A DNA stretch of 64,000 nucleotides from Flavilitoribacter nigricans DSM 23189 = NBRC 102662 (GTDB lineage Bacteria > Bacteroidota > Bacteroidia > Chitinophagales > Saprospiraceae). Positions 47,202 through 56,594 of the stretch are shown here, in pieces. Made by a program: the position numbers and the translations under genes. Under the pieces are notes generated by a model, which was not told the origin of the DNA, searched no databases, and saw nothing but the letters and a program-made list of their open reading frames with translations. The DNA is taken from assembly GCF_002646595.1 (NCBI RefSeq), contig NZ_PDUD01000010.1, forward strand, positions 186,001 through 250,000. The letters run 5' to 3'. Each line of letters begins with the position of its first letter. Within the stretch, counting starts at the first letter, position 1.

Positions 47202-47933
47202 ATGCAACCGATAAAGCCACAAGCAGTCTTTCTCACGGCCGAATGGCGTCGCCTGATCATGGCCAATTACGAAATTGATCCGAAGGTTCTTCAACCTTTC
47301 GTACCGTTCGGAACGGAGTTGGATACCTGGAAGGAGCGTCACTACGTGAGCCTGGTCGGCTTTATGTTTCTCGATACACGCCTCAAGGGGATCCCCATCC
47401 CTTTCCACAAAAATTTTGAAGAGATCAACTTACGCTTCTACGTTCGCTACAAAGACCCCGAGCTGGGCTGGAAGCGAGGCACGGTGTTCATCAAAGAGAT
47501 CGTCCCCAAAGCAGCGATCACGCTGGTCGCTAATACCTTCTACGGCGAACACTACGTTACCATGCCCACCCGCCACCGCTGGGAAGATGCCAGTCAGGAA
47601 CTCTACGTAGAATACGGCTGGAAACAGGACCAGCAGTGGCAGCATCTGGGGGTTAAGGCCGATCCCAATCCGGTACCGCTGAAAGAAGGCGGAGAAGCCG
47701 AATTTATCACCGAACACTACTGGGGATACGTCCGCCAGAAGCCGGACCGCACTACGGAGTACCAAGTAGAGCATCCCTCCTGGCGGATCCACAATGTCCA
47801 TTCTTACGATATCCAGTGTGATGCCTCCCGTTTGTACGGTGCCCCTTTCGCGGAAGCGATGGCCGCCGAACCACTTTCCGTCTTCATGGCGGAAGGCTCC
47901 AAAGTGATCGTACGGGAAGGAAAACGTATCTGA
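47202..47933 (+). CDS. DUF2071 (YqjF-like) family protein
   Basis: Start set at 47202 (MQPIKPQAVFLTAEWRRLIM); the frame opens earlier but that part overlaps the gene upstream of it in an unlikely way. 243 residues. DUF2071 features are AEWRRLIMANYEIDP, VPFGTELDTW, SLVGFMFLDTRLKGIPIPF and FYVRYKDPELGWKRGTVFI. This is a cytoplasmic acetoacetate-decarboxylase-like fold of unknown role. The asparaginase gene follows 57 bases downstream and may share its transcript. Confidence 0.87.
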   Translation: MQPIKPQAVFLTAEWRRLIMANYEIDPKVLQPFVPFGTELDTWKERHYVSLVGFMFLDTRLKGIPIPFHKNFEEINLRFYVRYKDPELGWKRGTVFIKEIVPKAAITLVANTFYGEHYVTMPTRHRWEDASQELYVEYGWKQDQQWQHLGVKADPNPVPLKEGGEAEFITEHYWGYVRQKPDRTTEYQVEHPSWRIHNVHSYDIQCDASRLYGAPFAEAMAAEPLSVFMAEGSKVIVREGKRI

Positions 47934-47989
47934 TCAATCCCAGCCAAATACCCGGTTAAAAGGAAAACTACTGGAATAAACCAATTATA

Positions 47990-49012
47990 ATGTTCAAACG
48001 CAGAAAATTTATCAAAAAAGGCCTCCTTGGGGCCATTGCTATCAGTAGCGCCGCTGCTGCCTGTGAGTCGACGGCGACCGAAACACCCGACACGACCGAT
48101 CAGCAGGGGCCCTCGGATCCCGTCAATCCAAATTCTAAAGCGGGTACGCCGGTGGTGATCGCAACCTGGCCCCACCTCCCGGCAACGGAAGAAGCCATGC
48201 GGGTGATCGGCGAGAGCGGCCGCGCGGTGGATGCGGTGGAAATGGGCGTAAAGGTCGTAGAGGCGGATCCGAAGGATACCTCGGTAGGTTACGGTGGACT
48301 GCCCGATCGCAGCGGAATCGTCACCCTCGATGCCTGTATAATGGACGAGACCGGAAATGCCGGGAGCGTTACTTATCTGAAAAATATCCTGCATCCGATC
48401 TCGGTAGCCCGGCTGGTGATGGACGAAACGCCGCACGTGATGCTCAGCGGTTCCGGGGCCCTGGCATTCGCCAAGGAAAACGGTTTCGAAGAAACCGACC
48501 TGCTGACGGAAGGTTCCAAAGCGGCCTACGAGAAATGGCTGGCGGACCATGTGGACCCGAAAGTAGACGAAAACCAGCACGATACCATCGGTATGCTGGC
48601 AATCGATAAGAACGGGAACATCAGCGGTGCCTGTACCACCAGCGGCGCGGCCTATAAACTTCCGGGACGGGTGGGCGACTCCCCCATTATCGGTGCCGGA
48701 CTGTTCGTGGATAACGAAGTAGGTGCGGCTACCGCTACGGGTCTCGGCGAACTGGTTATGAAAACCCTCGGATCTTTTCTGGTCGTTGAACTGATGCGCA
48801 ACGGCGCCAGCCCGCAGGCCGCCTGCGAGGAAGCCGTTCGCCGGATCAGCGAAAAACACCTGAAAGGTATGGATACTCCACCCCAGGTCGGTTTTATCGC
48901 CATCAACAAAAAGGGCGAGCACGGTGCTTATTCCCTGTCCGAAGGTTTTAAGTACACCATCTACCAGGGTGAAGACAATCAGGTCATTGATTCGGAATTT
49001 GAATTAAAATAA
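47990..49012 (+). CDS. N4-(beta-N-acetylglucosaminyl)-L-asparaginase family (Ntn hydrolase), exported
   Basis: A 340-residue precursor. The N-terminus RRKFIKKGLLGAIAISSAAAAC combines a twin-arginine motif with a lipobox Cys, so it is probably exported folded by Tat and lipid-anchored. The Ntn-hydrolase autocleavage site is HDTIGM with Thr199 as the new N-terminal nucleophile, followed by SGAAYKLPGRVGDSPIIGAG and GLGELVMKTLG. It cleaves the GlcNAc-Asn bond of glycopeptides or related beta-aspartyl bonds. Bacteroidota homologues are often called isoaspartyl peptidase/L-asparaginase, so substrate remains open. Confidence 0.9.
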   Translation: MFKRRKFIKKGLLGAIAISSAAAACESTATETPDTTDQQGPSDPVNPNSKAGTPVVIATWPHLPATEEAMRVIGESGRAVDAVEMGVKVVEADPKDTSVGYGGLPDRSGIVTLDACIMDETGNAGSVTYLKNILHPISVARLVMDETPHVMLSGSGALAFAKENGFEETDLLTEGSKAAYEKWLADHVDPKVDENQHDTIGMLAIDKNGNISGACTTSGAAYKLPGRVGDSPIIGAGLFVDNEVGAATATGLGELVMKTLGSFLVVELMRNGASPQAACEEAVRRISEKHLKGMDTPPQVGFIAINKKGEHGAYSLSEGFKYTIYQGEDNQVIDSEFELK

Positions 49013-49020
49013 AGCACTTA

Positions 49021-49065
49021 GGAAAGTCGCCGCCGGGATTATCCAAATGCCCGCGGCGACTTTCC
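49021..49065 (+). terminator. terminator-like hairpin after the asparaginase gene
   Basis: GGAAAGTCGCCGC (49021-49033) pairs perfectly with GCGGCGACTTTCC (49053-49065); three further G-C pairs extend the stem after a single bulged C. There is little T tail. It overlaps the upstream part of the following open frame, which supports the later start at 49092. Confidence 0.75.
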
Positions 49066-49091
49066 GTCTCACCGCCTTACTACCAAGCCAT

Positions 49092-50060
49092 ATGTCTCCC
49101 AAACTTCCCGTTTTGCAACAGGTGCCCAGCCGGGCCGATATCGAGGCCACCCATCTGGCGATCGCTGATCTAATCCACCGGACACCGGTAATGACCTGCG
49201 ACAGTCTGGATCAGATCTCCGGCGCCAAGCTCTTTTTCAAATGTGAAAATTTTCAGAAAGTCGGCGCTTTTAAAATGCGCGGAGCGGCCAGTGCGGCGCT
49301 GCGGCTGACCAAAGCGGAACTGGAAAAAGGGATTGCGACCCATTCGAGTGGCAATCACGCTCAGGCCGTAGCGCGGGCGGCACAGTATCTCGGCGTGCCG
49401 GCCTATATCGTGATGCCGGAAAACGCTCCGGCCAGTAAACGGGCCGCCACCCTGGGCTACGGAGCGGAAGTGATCTCCTGCGCGCCCACGATCGAAGCGC
49501 GGCAGGAAACCCTGGATCAGGTAGTGGCCAGAACTGGAGCTACTTTTATCCACCCCTACGATGATTACCACGTGATCGCCGGGCAGGCTACCGCCGCCAA
49601 AGAACTGATCGAAGACGCACCTGCGCTCGACATCATTATGGCTCCCGTTGGTGGTGGCGGACTGATGAGCGGTACCGCACTGAGTAGCTCGTATTTTTCT
49701 CCGGACTCCCACATCATGGGGGCCGAACCCGAAATAGTGAATGACGCAGCCCGTGCTTTCGAAAGTGGCCGGGTGGAAACCAATACCCGGATCGACACCA
49801 TAGCGGACGGCCTGCGCACCAACCTAAGTGAGAAGACCCTCACTATCATCCGCGAACACGTCGAACGCATCAACACCGTAGAAGAAGCAATGATCATCCG
49901 GGCCATGCGGCTGATCTGGGAGCGGATGAAGATCGTTATTGAACCGTCCTGTGCCGTACCTTTTGCGGCCGTGCTTACCTATCCGGAAGTGTTTGCCGGC
50001 CAGCGAGTGGGGATGATCCTGACGGGCGGTAATGTGGACCTGGAGAAACTGCCTTTTTAG
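49092..50060 (+). CDS. PLP-dependent threonine/serine dehydratase-like enzyme
   Basis: Start set at 49092 (MSPKLPVLQQVPSRADIEAT); 322 residues, the length of catabolic threonine dehydratases and serine racemases. PLP is held by Lys61 in KVGAFKMRGA. The phosphate-binding glycine loop is VGGGGLMSG, and THSSGNHAQAVARAA is present. There is no C-terminal ACT domain, so it is not a feedback-regulated IlvA. It deaminates threonine or serine, or threo-3-hydroxyaspartate, in the cytoplasm. These activities cannot be separated by eye. Confidence 0.88.
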   Translation: MSPKLPVLQQVPSRADIEATHLAIADLIHRTPVMTCDSLDQISGAKLFFKCENFQKVGAFKMRGAASAALRLTKAELEKGIATHSSGNHAQAVARAAQYLGVPAYIVMPENAPASKRAATLGYGAEVISCAPTIEARQETLDQVVARTGATFIHPYDDYHVIAGQATAAKELIEDAPALDIIMAPVGGGGLMSGTALSSSYFSPDSHIMGAEPEIVNDAARAFESGRVETNTRIDTIADGLRTNLSEKTLTIIREHVERINTVEEAMIIRAMRLIWERMKIVIEPSCAVPFAAVLTYPEVFAGQRVGMILTGGNVDLEKLPF

Positions 50061-50336
50061 AATGGATCGGTAAGCATTAAGCAATTGTCCACGGATTCAA
50101 AGTTGGCATCTTGCTGTGATCGTTCGCGGGTTGTAGACGATCACCAGGAGCGATGGAACCTGACCAAAATCACACGACTCCCCCCCAGCCGTCATTACTT
50201 TATTCCCATCTTTTCCGGATATTTAGCTATACCGACCTACCGGAAGTTCGGGGATTTTCTCCGTACTCCTTCGCGTCGGGTTTACAATTTTCCTGACTGA
50301 ATAGCAATCTTTTCTCTAACCCAAAAAGTTTGCCTT

Positions 50337-52028
50337 ATGCTATTCATTCACCAACCAAGGATCCGGGGAAGTATCGTCTATTTCCTCGCCCTGCTGATGT
50401 TTGTCTTTTCCGCCGGGTGTTTCCACGAATTTTATAAAGTGCAGAACACCAGCCTGAAAAACTTCAGAGCTACCGTCCAGACCGGTACGATCCAGCGGGC
50501 CGATTATTACGTATTACACCACCAGGGAGTCGCTATGCACCTGGTCGATCCGTATTTTCAGGAGGGCTCGCTGCACGGTAACCTATCCGCTCTCCCACCC
50601 TACCGGAACCGCAACCCGAAAGACTACCAAAAACCTACCCGGTACCGTCCGACCGAAAAGTACATCCTGGAAGAAGTCCATATCTTTATCAATGATGACG
50701 CCGAGTTTCCGTTGGAGATCGGAAGTTATTTCGTTCCCGACTGGGCGATCACAGAAGTACACGTTTACGACAAGGATAAACAGGCCACGAGCGCTTCCTA
50801 CGCCGCCAGTATTCTGGGGCTGAGTATTCCGCTGGTTATTACCGGGGCCGCCATTGCCGAATCGAGAGAGAGACCTCCCAGCTTTCAGATGACCACATCG
50901 AGTCACTACCAGTCGGCTTCCTGTCCTTTCGTGTATGCACACGACGGGAAGACCTTCCGACTGCAGGGTGAGGTTTTTGCCGGCGCTATTTTCCCGCAGC
51001 TGGAAAGACACGACTATCTTCCACTCCCGGACATTACACCGGTAGATCACGGTTACCAGATCCGGCTCACGAATGAACAGAATGAATTCCACCATATCAA
51101 CCTGACGAGTCTGGTAGTGGTCGAACACCCGAAGAACAGCACGGTACTGCTCGATCAAACCGGCCGGCCCCACACTATTGTCGCGCCCCAACGGCCAATC
51201 ACGGCCTTAGCCCCGGACGGTAAAGATCTGCTCCCTCTAATGACTGCCAAAGACGAGCTGGCGTATTACTACGAAGCGGGTGAACTCCTGCAAAACTACG
51301 TGGACCTCCGCTTCCAAAAGCCGCAGGCAAGCCGGGAAATGAAGCTGGTGCTGAATGCCCGGAGCTCTTACTGGTCGACCATGATGTTCGGTGCCATGAC
51401 GGAAATGCTCGGGGATAATTACACTCAGTGGGCCGCCCAGATGGCCGATATACCCGCCGAAAACGTACGCCGGATGATGGATGACCAGGGGCTTCGCCTG
51501 GGTATTTATCTTTGGGAAAACGACCAGTGGCAGCTGGTGAACCGGATCGAAAACGTCGGCCCCATCGCCTTCCGCGATCTGGTGGTACCGATCGATCTGA
51601 GTACCCACCGGGGTGACGAAGTTCGCCTTAAAGTTGAGGGTGGTCATTTATTCTGGGAACTGGATTACGCTGCGGCTGATTTCAGCCCGAATCCGTCAGA
51701 GGTACAGATCAGCGAATATCAACCCGGCTACGCCATTGCCAGTGACCAACAGGTCTATACCGGCACCCTGGCCCGGGACGATGATCAATACCTGGAACAG
51801 CCGTCCGGCGGCCACCAGGTCAGCATCTGGTATCCGGCCCAACCCGCCCGTGCAGGTTTCACGCAATCGGTCTTTTTACACAGTAAAGGACATTATGAAC
51901 ATTTACGGGACTATCGGGGTACGCCCGATATGGCAAATTTCCCACAGCTGGACCAAGCGGGATCTTTTATCCAGTTTTCCAAAGATCAGTTTGAATTGTA
52001 CCAGGCTCAGCGTAGCTGGTTGAAATAA
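50337..52028 (+). CDS. hypothetical lipoprotein
   Basis: A 563-residue precursor. A hydrophobic segment ends in the lipobox MFVFSAGC, giving a lipid-anchored protein. Residues near 155-175 (AASILGLSIPLVITGAAIAE) form a hydrophobic, glycine-rich stretch, possibly a second membrane contact. The rest is soluble, rich in beta-strand-like patches (FRLQGEVFAGAIFPQLERHDY) and ends with an acidic-aromatic region. I recognise no domain. It stands alone, with 276 empty bases upstream and a hairpin downstream. Confidence 0.75.
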   Translation: MLFIHQPRIRGSIVYFLALLMFVFSAGCFHEFYKVQNTSLKNFRATVQTGTIQRADYYVLHHQGVAMHLVDPYFQEGSLHGNLSALPPYRNRNPKDYQKPTRYRPTEKYILEEVHIFINDDAEFPLEIGSYFVPDWAITEVHVYDKDKQATSASYAASILGLSIPLVITGAAIAESRERPPSFQMTTSSHYQSASCPFVYAHDGKTFRLQGEVFAGAIFPQLERHDYLPLPDITPVDHGYQIRLTNEQNEFHHINLTSLVVVEHPKNSTVLLDQTGRPHTIVAPQRPITALAPDGKDLLPLMTAKDELAYYYEAGELLQNYVDLRFQKPQASREMKLVLNARSSYWSTMMFGAMTEMLGDNYTQWAAQMADIPAENVRRMMDDQGLRLGIYLWENDQWQLVNRIENVGPIAFRDLVVPIDLSTHRGDEVRLKVEGGHLFWELDYAAADFSPNPSEVQISEYQPGYAIASDQQVYTGTLARDDDQYLEQPSGGHQVSIWYPAQPARAGFTQSVFLHSKGHYEHLRDYRGTPDMANFPQLDQAGSFIQFSKDQFELYQAQRSWLK

Positions 52029-52096
52029 CATAAAGATCTTTGACGATTTTACCGAAAGGCTGAACGTCCATACCGTTCCGTTTATCAACACGCATC

Positions 52097-52134
52097 GACG
52101 GTCTTTTTTACCCGGGCGGGTGAAAGAGACCGTC
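52097..52134. terminator. long hairpin between convergent genes
   Basis: A stem of 17 base pairs (52097-52113 with 52118-52134; two are G-T pairs) around GGGC separates the orphan lipoprotein and the SLC12 transporter. The left arm begins GACGGTCTTTTTTACCC. No T tail follows on either strand, so it may be a processing or bidirectional stop signal. Confidence 0.6.
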
Positions 52135-52150
52135 AACGGTAACCACGACT

Positions 52151-54529
52151 TTACTTAATCTTCTTCTGCTCCGCTGCATTCACGAACAGCGTATTGCCGA
52201 TCTCTTCGTAGCCGGAGAAGACGTCTACCCCATCGTGCTTGAGCACTTCATCGCGGAAACCGACGATCGTCAGGTCCGCATCCTTGCTTTTTTCGTTGAT
52301 CACAGTCCGTGGATCGATATCCGGTTTACGGGGGATAACCTGAATGTTTTTCGGAGCGATCGGCAACTGACCCGCCGCGATCATTTTGCCCAACTGCTCC
52401 CGTTCCCGGTCGCAGATCTCATCGGGATACAGGGCGTAGATCTTAATATAACCACTGTTCCATTCTTTGTGCCCCAGGATGACGTAGGCCAACAGGATCA
52501 TCAGACTGGCATTTTCATAATCGTTGGAAGTGATCCAGATATGAATGCTCTGTTTCAGTCCGTATCCCCGCTCGCTGCTACCCAGCAACAGAACGTCAAA
52601 ATCAACAGATTTGACCAGCTTGAAGTTATCTACGATGTCCTCCAGATTGTCAGGTTTGTGCTTAGAGAATTCCAGTAACAGCAAATTATTTTCCGTGCCG
52701 GAAATGCCCGGAAGCTGGATCACCTGCGCAATCGCCGAAGTGTAACTCGGACTGATGAGGGTGTCGATATACACATTACTTTTGCTGGCTTCCGCCATCC
52801 GGATCAGCCGGTCCTGGGCTTCCTGAGCCTCCAGGTGGGTGGTTTTGGATAAGTAGCCCGATATCTTATGGATATAGGTGCCAAATCCGTAACGCTGGGC
52901 AATCCAGCGCAGCAGATCGAAAGCCGCCAGCCGGTCGAACGAATATTCCGAAATACAGACCGCCGACGGGCGCCAGCTGGCCGTTTGTTCCTTGTCCGCT
53001 TTTTGCAAAAAGACCTGCAACTGCCGGCTTAACTGGAAGATTACCCCCTGAAAGATCACGGCGATATTTTTCTTTTCCGGATTGTAGGCACTCACCACCA
53101 GGTAGATGATCGTCATGAAGACCAGCGCCAGGATCGCGTAGCCGGGATTCATAAAGAACATCAGACCGAAACAGGCGATGGCCCCGAAGAGCGAAATATA
53201 CCAGCGCGAACGGAAGGTAGGCCGATAGGACGGATCCGCCGCAAAATGCTGCAGGAAGGAGATCAGACAGAGTGATCCGTAGGTCACCATGAAGAACATG
53301 GAGATGATCTCCGCCACAAAATCCAGCCCGCCCATCATGATGAAAGCGAAAGCGATCACGATCACCACCAGGGTGGCATTGAAAGGTTCGTCCGTTTTCC
53401 CGCGCCCCCGGGATAACCAGTAGTTGATCGGTGTAGAAGGCAACAGCCGGTCCCGGGCAATGGCCTGTAACGTACGCGGCGCCACCAGTATGGAGCCCAA
53501 GGCCGAAGAGATCGTAGCCGCCGCCAGACCAACGGGAATGATCCACCAGCCCTGCCAGGCGATATCGGCCATAACCAATCGGCTGGTATCCGCCAGATCT
53601 TCCGGACTGGCCGATGCGGAAAGTTTATAGGCAATGAAAAAGTAGATCACCATACCGGAAAGCGTTCCCGCCAGGGTCCCCAGTGGAATGGACCTCCCGG
53701 GGTCCCGCAGATCGCCGGACAGACCGACTCCCGCCGTCATGCCGGTAAAGGCCGGAAAGATAATGGCGAATACCGTAAAGAAGCTGATCGGCAATTCCGA
53801 GCTATTATTGACCGGATCCGGATCCGCTTGCCGGGGTTCGATCACCGGAGATTCGTTCAGTACGGTGGTACTGTCGTCCACCGGCGGTAGCAGGTCCTTC
53901 CGGGCCACGGTGGTATCGTCGATAACTTCGGTATTGTAAACGGTCGCAAAGGGATCGAATGGTTGTGATTGGTAGGCCGTCGTTCCCAGGAAGAATGCCA
54001 CCAGCGACAGGAATAGAGTAACCACCACCACGTAGAGGGTTTTTACCCCCAGCTCAGCGCCTTTGGAAAGTACGATCGCAGTCAGCAAAAACAAAGCCGG
54101 AATGCTCACGGTCTGTTTCTTCTCCAGCAGCCAGATCAGTGACGGATGCAGTTCATAATTACTCAGCAGGTATTCGAACAGCGAAGCAAAAGCCTCCGAA
54201 AAGGCAATGATGTAAAAGGCCACACTAATAGCCTGGGAAAAGAAAAGGGCAATACCGATCGAAGACCCGATCACCAGTCCGAACGAACGGGAAATGATAT
54301 AGTATTCACCGCCGCCCTCTACTTTCTGGTTGGTAGCAATCTCTCCGATGGCCATGGCCGTGGGGATGGTGACCGCGTGTCCGATCAGGATGATCGCAAT
54401 GGTTCCGAATAATCCTACTGTTCCTACGGCAAATCCAAACCGCAGGAACATCACCGCTCCCAAAATGGTAGATATCGCCGTGAAAAAGACCGGAGCCGTA
54501 CCAAATTTATTCGCTGTGTTACCGTTCAT
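52151..54529 (-). CDS. cation-chloride cotransporter-like (SLC12/APC superfamily) permease
   Basis: A 792-residue protein with twelve predicted helices over the first 480 residues. TM1 has the broken-helix motif TAISTILGAVMFLRFGFAVG, typical of SLC12, and VEGGGEYYIISRSFG lies in TM3. The C-terminal 300 residues form a cytoplasmic domain (AVCISEYSFDRLAAFDLLRW, LLLEFSKHKPDNLE) like that of SLC12/KdpD-USP proteins. It would move Cl- with Na+ and/or K+ across the inner membrane. Bacterial members are poorly studied, so ion coupling is inferred. Confidence 0.87.
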   Translation of the reverse strand: MNGNTANKFGTAPVFFTAISTILGAVMFLRFGFAVGTVGLFGTIAIILIGHAVTIPTAMAIGEIATNQKVEGGGEYYIISRSFGLVIGSSIGIALFFSQAISVAFYIIAFSEAFASLFEYLLSNYELHPSLIWLLEKKQTVSIPALFLLTAIVLSKGAELGVKTLYVVVVTLFLSLVAFFLGTTAYQSQPFDPFATVYNTEVIDDTTVARKDLLPPVDDSTTVLNESPVIEPRQADPDPVNNSSELPISFFTVFAIIFPAFTGMTAGVGLSGDLRDPGRSIPLGTLAGTLSGMVIYFFIAYKLSASASPEDLADTSRLVMADIAWQGWWIIPVGLAAATISSALGSILVAPRTLQAIARDRLLPSTPINYWLSRGRGKTDEPFNATLVVIVIAFAFIMMGGLDFVAEIISMFFMVTYGSLCLISFLQHFAADPSYRPTFRSRWYISLFGAIACFGLMFFMNPGYAILALVFMTIIYLVVSAYNPEKKNIAVIFQGVIFQLSRQLQVFLQKADKEQTASWRPSAVCISEYSFDRLAAFDLLRWIAQRYGFGTYIHKISGYLSKTTHLEAQEAQDRLIRMAEASKSNVYIDTLISPSYTSAIAQVIQLPGISGTENNLLLLEFSKHKPDNLEDIVDNFKLVKSVDFDVLLLGSSERGYGLKQSIHIWITSNDYENASLMILLAYVILGHKEWNSGYIKIYALYPDEICDREREQLGKMIAAGQLPIAPKNIQVIPRKPDIDPRTVINEKSKDADLTIVGFRDEVLKHDGVDVFSGYEEIGNTLFVNAAEQKKIK

Positions 54530-54971
54530 GCTGTTCGTGTATTAGCTCGTAGTGTTTAGGTTATCAATCTGCTGCTTTGCCGCCTATTGCCGGTATCTTC
54601 CGGATAGGGCAAAGCTTGAGCCGGATTATATAAGTGAAAACTAAGAAACTTTTCTCTGATCAAAAAGAATTTTCCGGCTACCTGCGAAAATGTATCCTTG
54701 TGGCGAAGTGTTTCAGACTGTAAATGCTGCGCTCAAAATGGTCTGGGAAATCCAAATCAATTTTACGTCAGTATAGTACTGAGATCAGCGACAAAGGTTC
54801 CGAATTCTTGGAGAAATTATTCGGGAGCCTGGAGGATAGGAAGTTTGGCCAGTTGGAAGGTAGATGAAATATGCGAATCAGGAGTTAAAAGTCCCGTAGG
54901 CCTAAAGGCACATTGATTTCAAGTTTAACCCCTGATTCAGATGAAATATAGTCTACCTCCCAACAGTCAGC
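54530..54971. other. intergenic region with nested inverted repeats
   Basis: A 442-base gap with no convincing gene. It contains GAATCAGGAGTTAAA (54875-54889) facing TTTAACCCCTGATTC (54924-54938), matching 14 of 15, enclosed by a GATGAAATAT direct repeat (54863-54872 and 54940-54949) and by GGTAGA/TCTACC. It lies past the end of susD and could act as its terminator or be a remnant mobile repeat. Confidence 0.5.
54863..54949. repeat. nested inverted and direct repeat unit
   Basis: A 15-base inverted repeat (one mismatch, loop of 34) is flanked on both sides by the same ten bases, GATGAAATAT, in direct orientation. The arrangement resembles a small insertion with target-site duplication, but the copies are too short to prove it. 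Confidence 0.45.
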
Positions 54972-56510
54972 CTAAAATACGGCGACGATCCCTTCCGGAT
55001 CGTTGGGGCCGCCAAAATTATAGGGCATTTCACCCTGGATCCGTAATTCTTCGGCCGGAACCGGCAACTGCGCGGGCGTGCCCGTCTGCAAACCGCCCAG
55101 TGGCGTCACCTCCAGGTAGTCTTCGCGGGACATCATCCGGCGGCGATCGAGCCACAGACTGGCCGGACCGGTACTCAGTAATTCGATAGCTCTTTCGTAC
55201 AGAATGGCTTGCCGTACTTCCTGTTCTCCCGCCTGTGAGGGGAGGTTCGGCAACTGTCCCCGGGTTTTCCGGGTACCGGCATTCAGGGCGGAAATAGCTT
55301 GTGATTTCTGCCCCAGTTCCAGCAGGGCTTCAATGCGCAGGAGCTCGTTATCGGCTTCCCGGAAAGCCGGCATGGGACCGGTACTGGACCCGTCGCCCGC
55401 GAAATCCGGATCGGTCAGGTTCCGGTTGTGCTTGTAATGAGAGTAGTGCCATTCGCCACGATCTACCGGGAAGTTATTTTTTGGAAGATAGACAAAGTCC
55501 GTCTTGAGGCGCTGATCATTGGATTGGGCTTCGGTTTTGCCCAGGGGAGCTTCGCCTTTAGCTGCCGTTTCCGGATAGCGGCTGGGCTGACTGGGATCCA
55601 TGGCCGCAACCAGTCGCTGATCCACCCGGGCCCAGAACGGCCCCTGCCCGGTTTCCGCAAAGACCCATTGGTGGTAACTCTGCCAGGATTCACCGTCGGC
55701 CTCGGGGGCGAAATTGTAGGTCAGTCCCTTTTCGGCGTGATCCAGTACGGCCTGCCAGTTCACCGTTTCATTTTCTTCCGGAGTGCGGGGCCATTGCGTC
55801 AGAAAACGGGCGGCGTAAGCGTGGCTCAGTTGCACGAACTCATCCGTATTCAGTCGCACTTCGTTGAAATAATTGTGCACAAAATCTTCGCCCAGCGGCG
55901 TAGCGGTCTGAATGCCCAGCTCCAGTTCGGCCACCGAGGCGGCGATCATTTCCGGATAAGGTACAAAGTTCAGTTCCTGTTCCAGATCGGTGTACTCATC
56001 GACCAGGAGGCCCTCGTCAAAAATGAGCCCGAGGTAGCCCCAGCTGACACCGCGCAGGAAATAAGCTGCCGCCCGCACCCCCTGATCCTGCGGTCCGTCC
56101 CGGTCGATGGAAACGCCACGATCCAGAGCGGCCAGAATATCATTAGCCGTAGCTACGGCCGAAAGGCAGCCAAACCAGGGCTCCTGTACGACCTGACGGT
56201 AATCACTTTCTTCGGTTGTGCGGTTGTTGTAAGCGGTTCGGGGTTCCATGCCCATTCGCTGGGCGCCAAAATCCGCCCAGGACATACCGTAGGCATCGCC
56301 GGCAACGGATAATGCCAGCGCCGGATGATCGCCGTGCACGCCCTGCCACCAGTTGATGTAGCCGCCTTCCAGGGCGGCGATCAGGTCTCCTCCGGTAGTC
56401 AGGACCGTTTGGCGATCGGGATTATTTAAGTTTACGGTATCCAGCTCTTTGCAGGAAGTGAGCGAAAAAATGAGGAACAGGATATATGCTGGGTAAAAGT
56501 TTATTTTCAT
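54972..56510 (-). CDS. SusD/RagB family nutrient-binding outer-membrane lipoprotein
   Basis: A 512-residue precursor with a lipobox (SLTSCKEL, Cys20). The fold is SusD-like: TPR-rich helical segments, FLRGVSWGYLGLIFDEGLLVDEY, TRKTRGQLPNL and a C-terminal YERAIELLSTGPASLWLDRRRM. It caps the neighbouring SusC barrel and captures the ligand at the cell surface. It follows susC by 84 bases on the same strand, so they are one operon. No glycoside hydrolase, sigma/anti-sigma or sulfatase gene is adjacent, so the ligand (glycan or peptide) is open. Confidence 0.93.
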   Translation of the reverse strand: MKINFYPAYILFLIFSLTSCKELDTVNLNNPDRQTVLTTGGDLIAALEGGYINWWQGVHGDHPALALSVAGDAYGMSWADFGAQRMGMEPRTAYNNRTTEESDYRQVVQEPWFGCLSAVATANDILAALDRGVSIDRDGPQDQGVRAAAYFLRGVSWGYLGLIFDEGLLVDEYTDLEQELNFVPYPEMIAASVAELELGIQTATPLGEDFVHNYFNEVRLNTDEFVQLSHAYAARFLTQWPRTPEENETVNWQAVLDHAEKGLTYNFAPEADGESWQSYHQWVFAETGQGPFWARVDQRLVAAMDPSQPSRYPETAAKGEAPLGKTEAQSNDQRLKTDFVYLPKNNFPVDRGEWHYSHYKHNRNLTDPDFAGDGSSTGPMPAFREADNELLRIEALLELGQKSQAISALNAGTRKTRGQLPNLPSQAGEQEVRQAILYERAIELLSTGPASLWLDRRRMMSREDYLEVTPLGGLQTGTPAQLPVPAEELRIQGEMPYNFGGPNDPEGIVAVF

Positions 56511-56594
56511 AATAATCGAATGTCAAAATTTTTGAATTTCTGTGGTTGTCCGGCCGCTCTATATTGATGGTAACGGCGATTTAGCATAGAAAAA

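Noticed and set aside
54698-54916. A 72-codon open frame in the gap before susD
   Set aside because: Composition is unlike a protein of this genome, no family is recognised and it overlaps the repeat structure.
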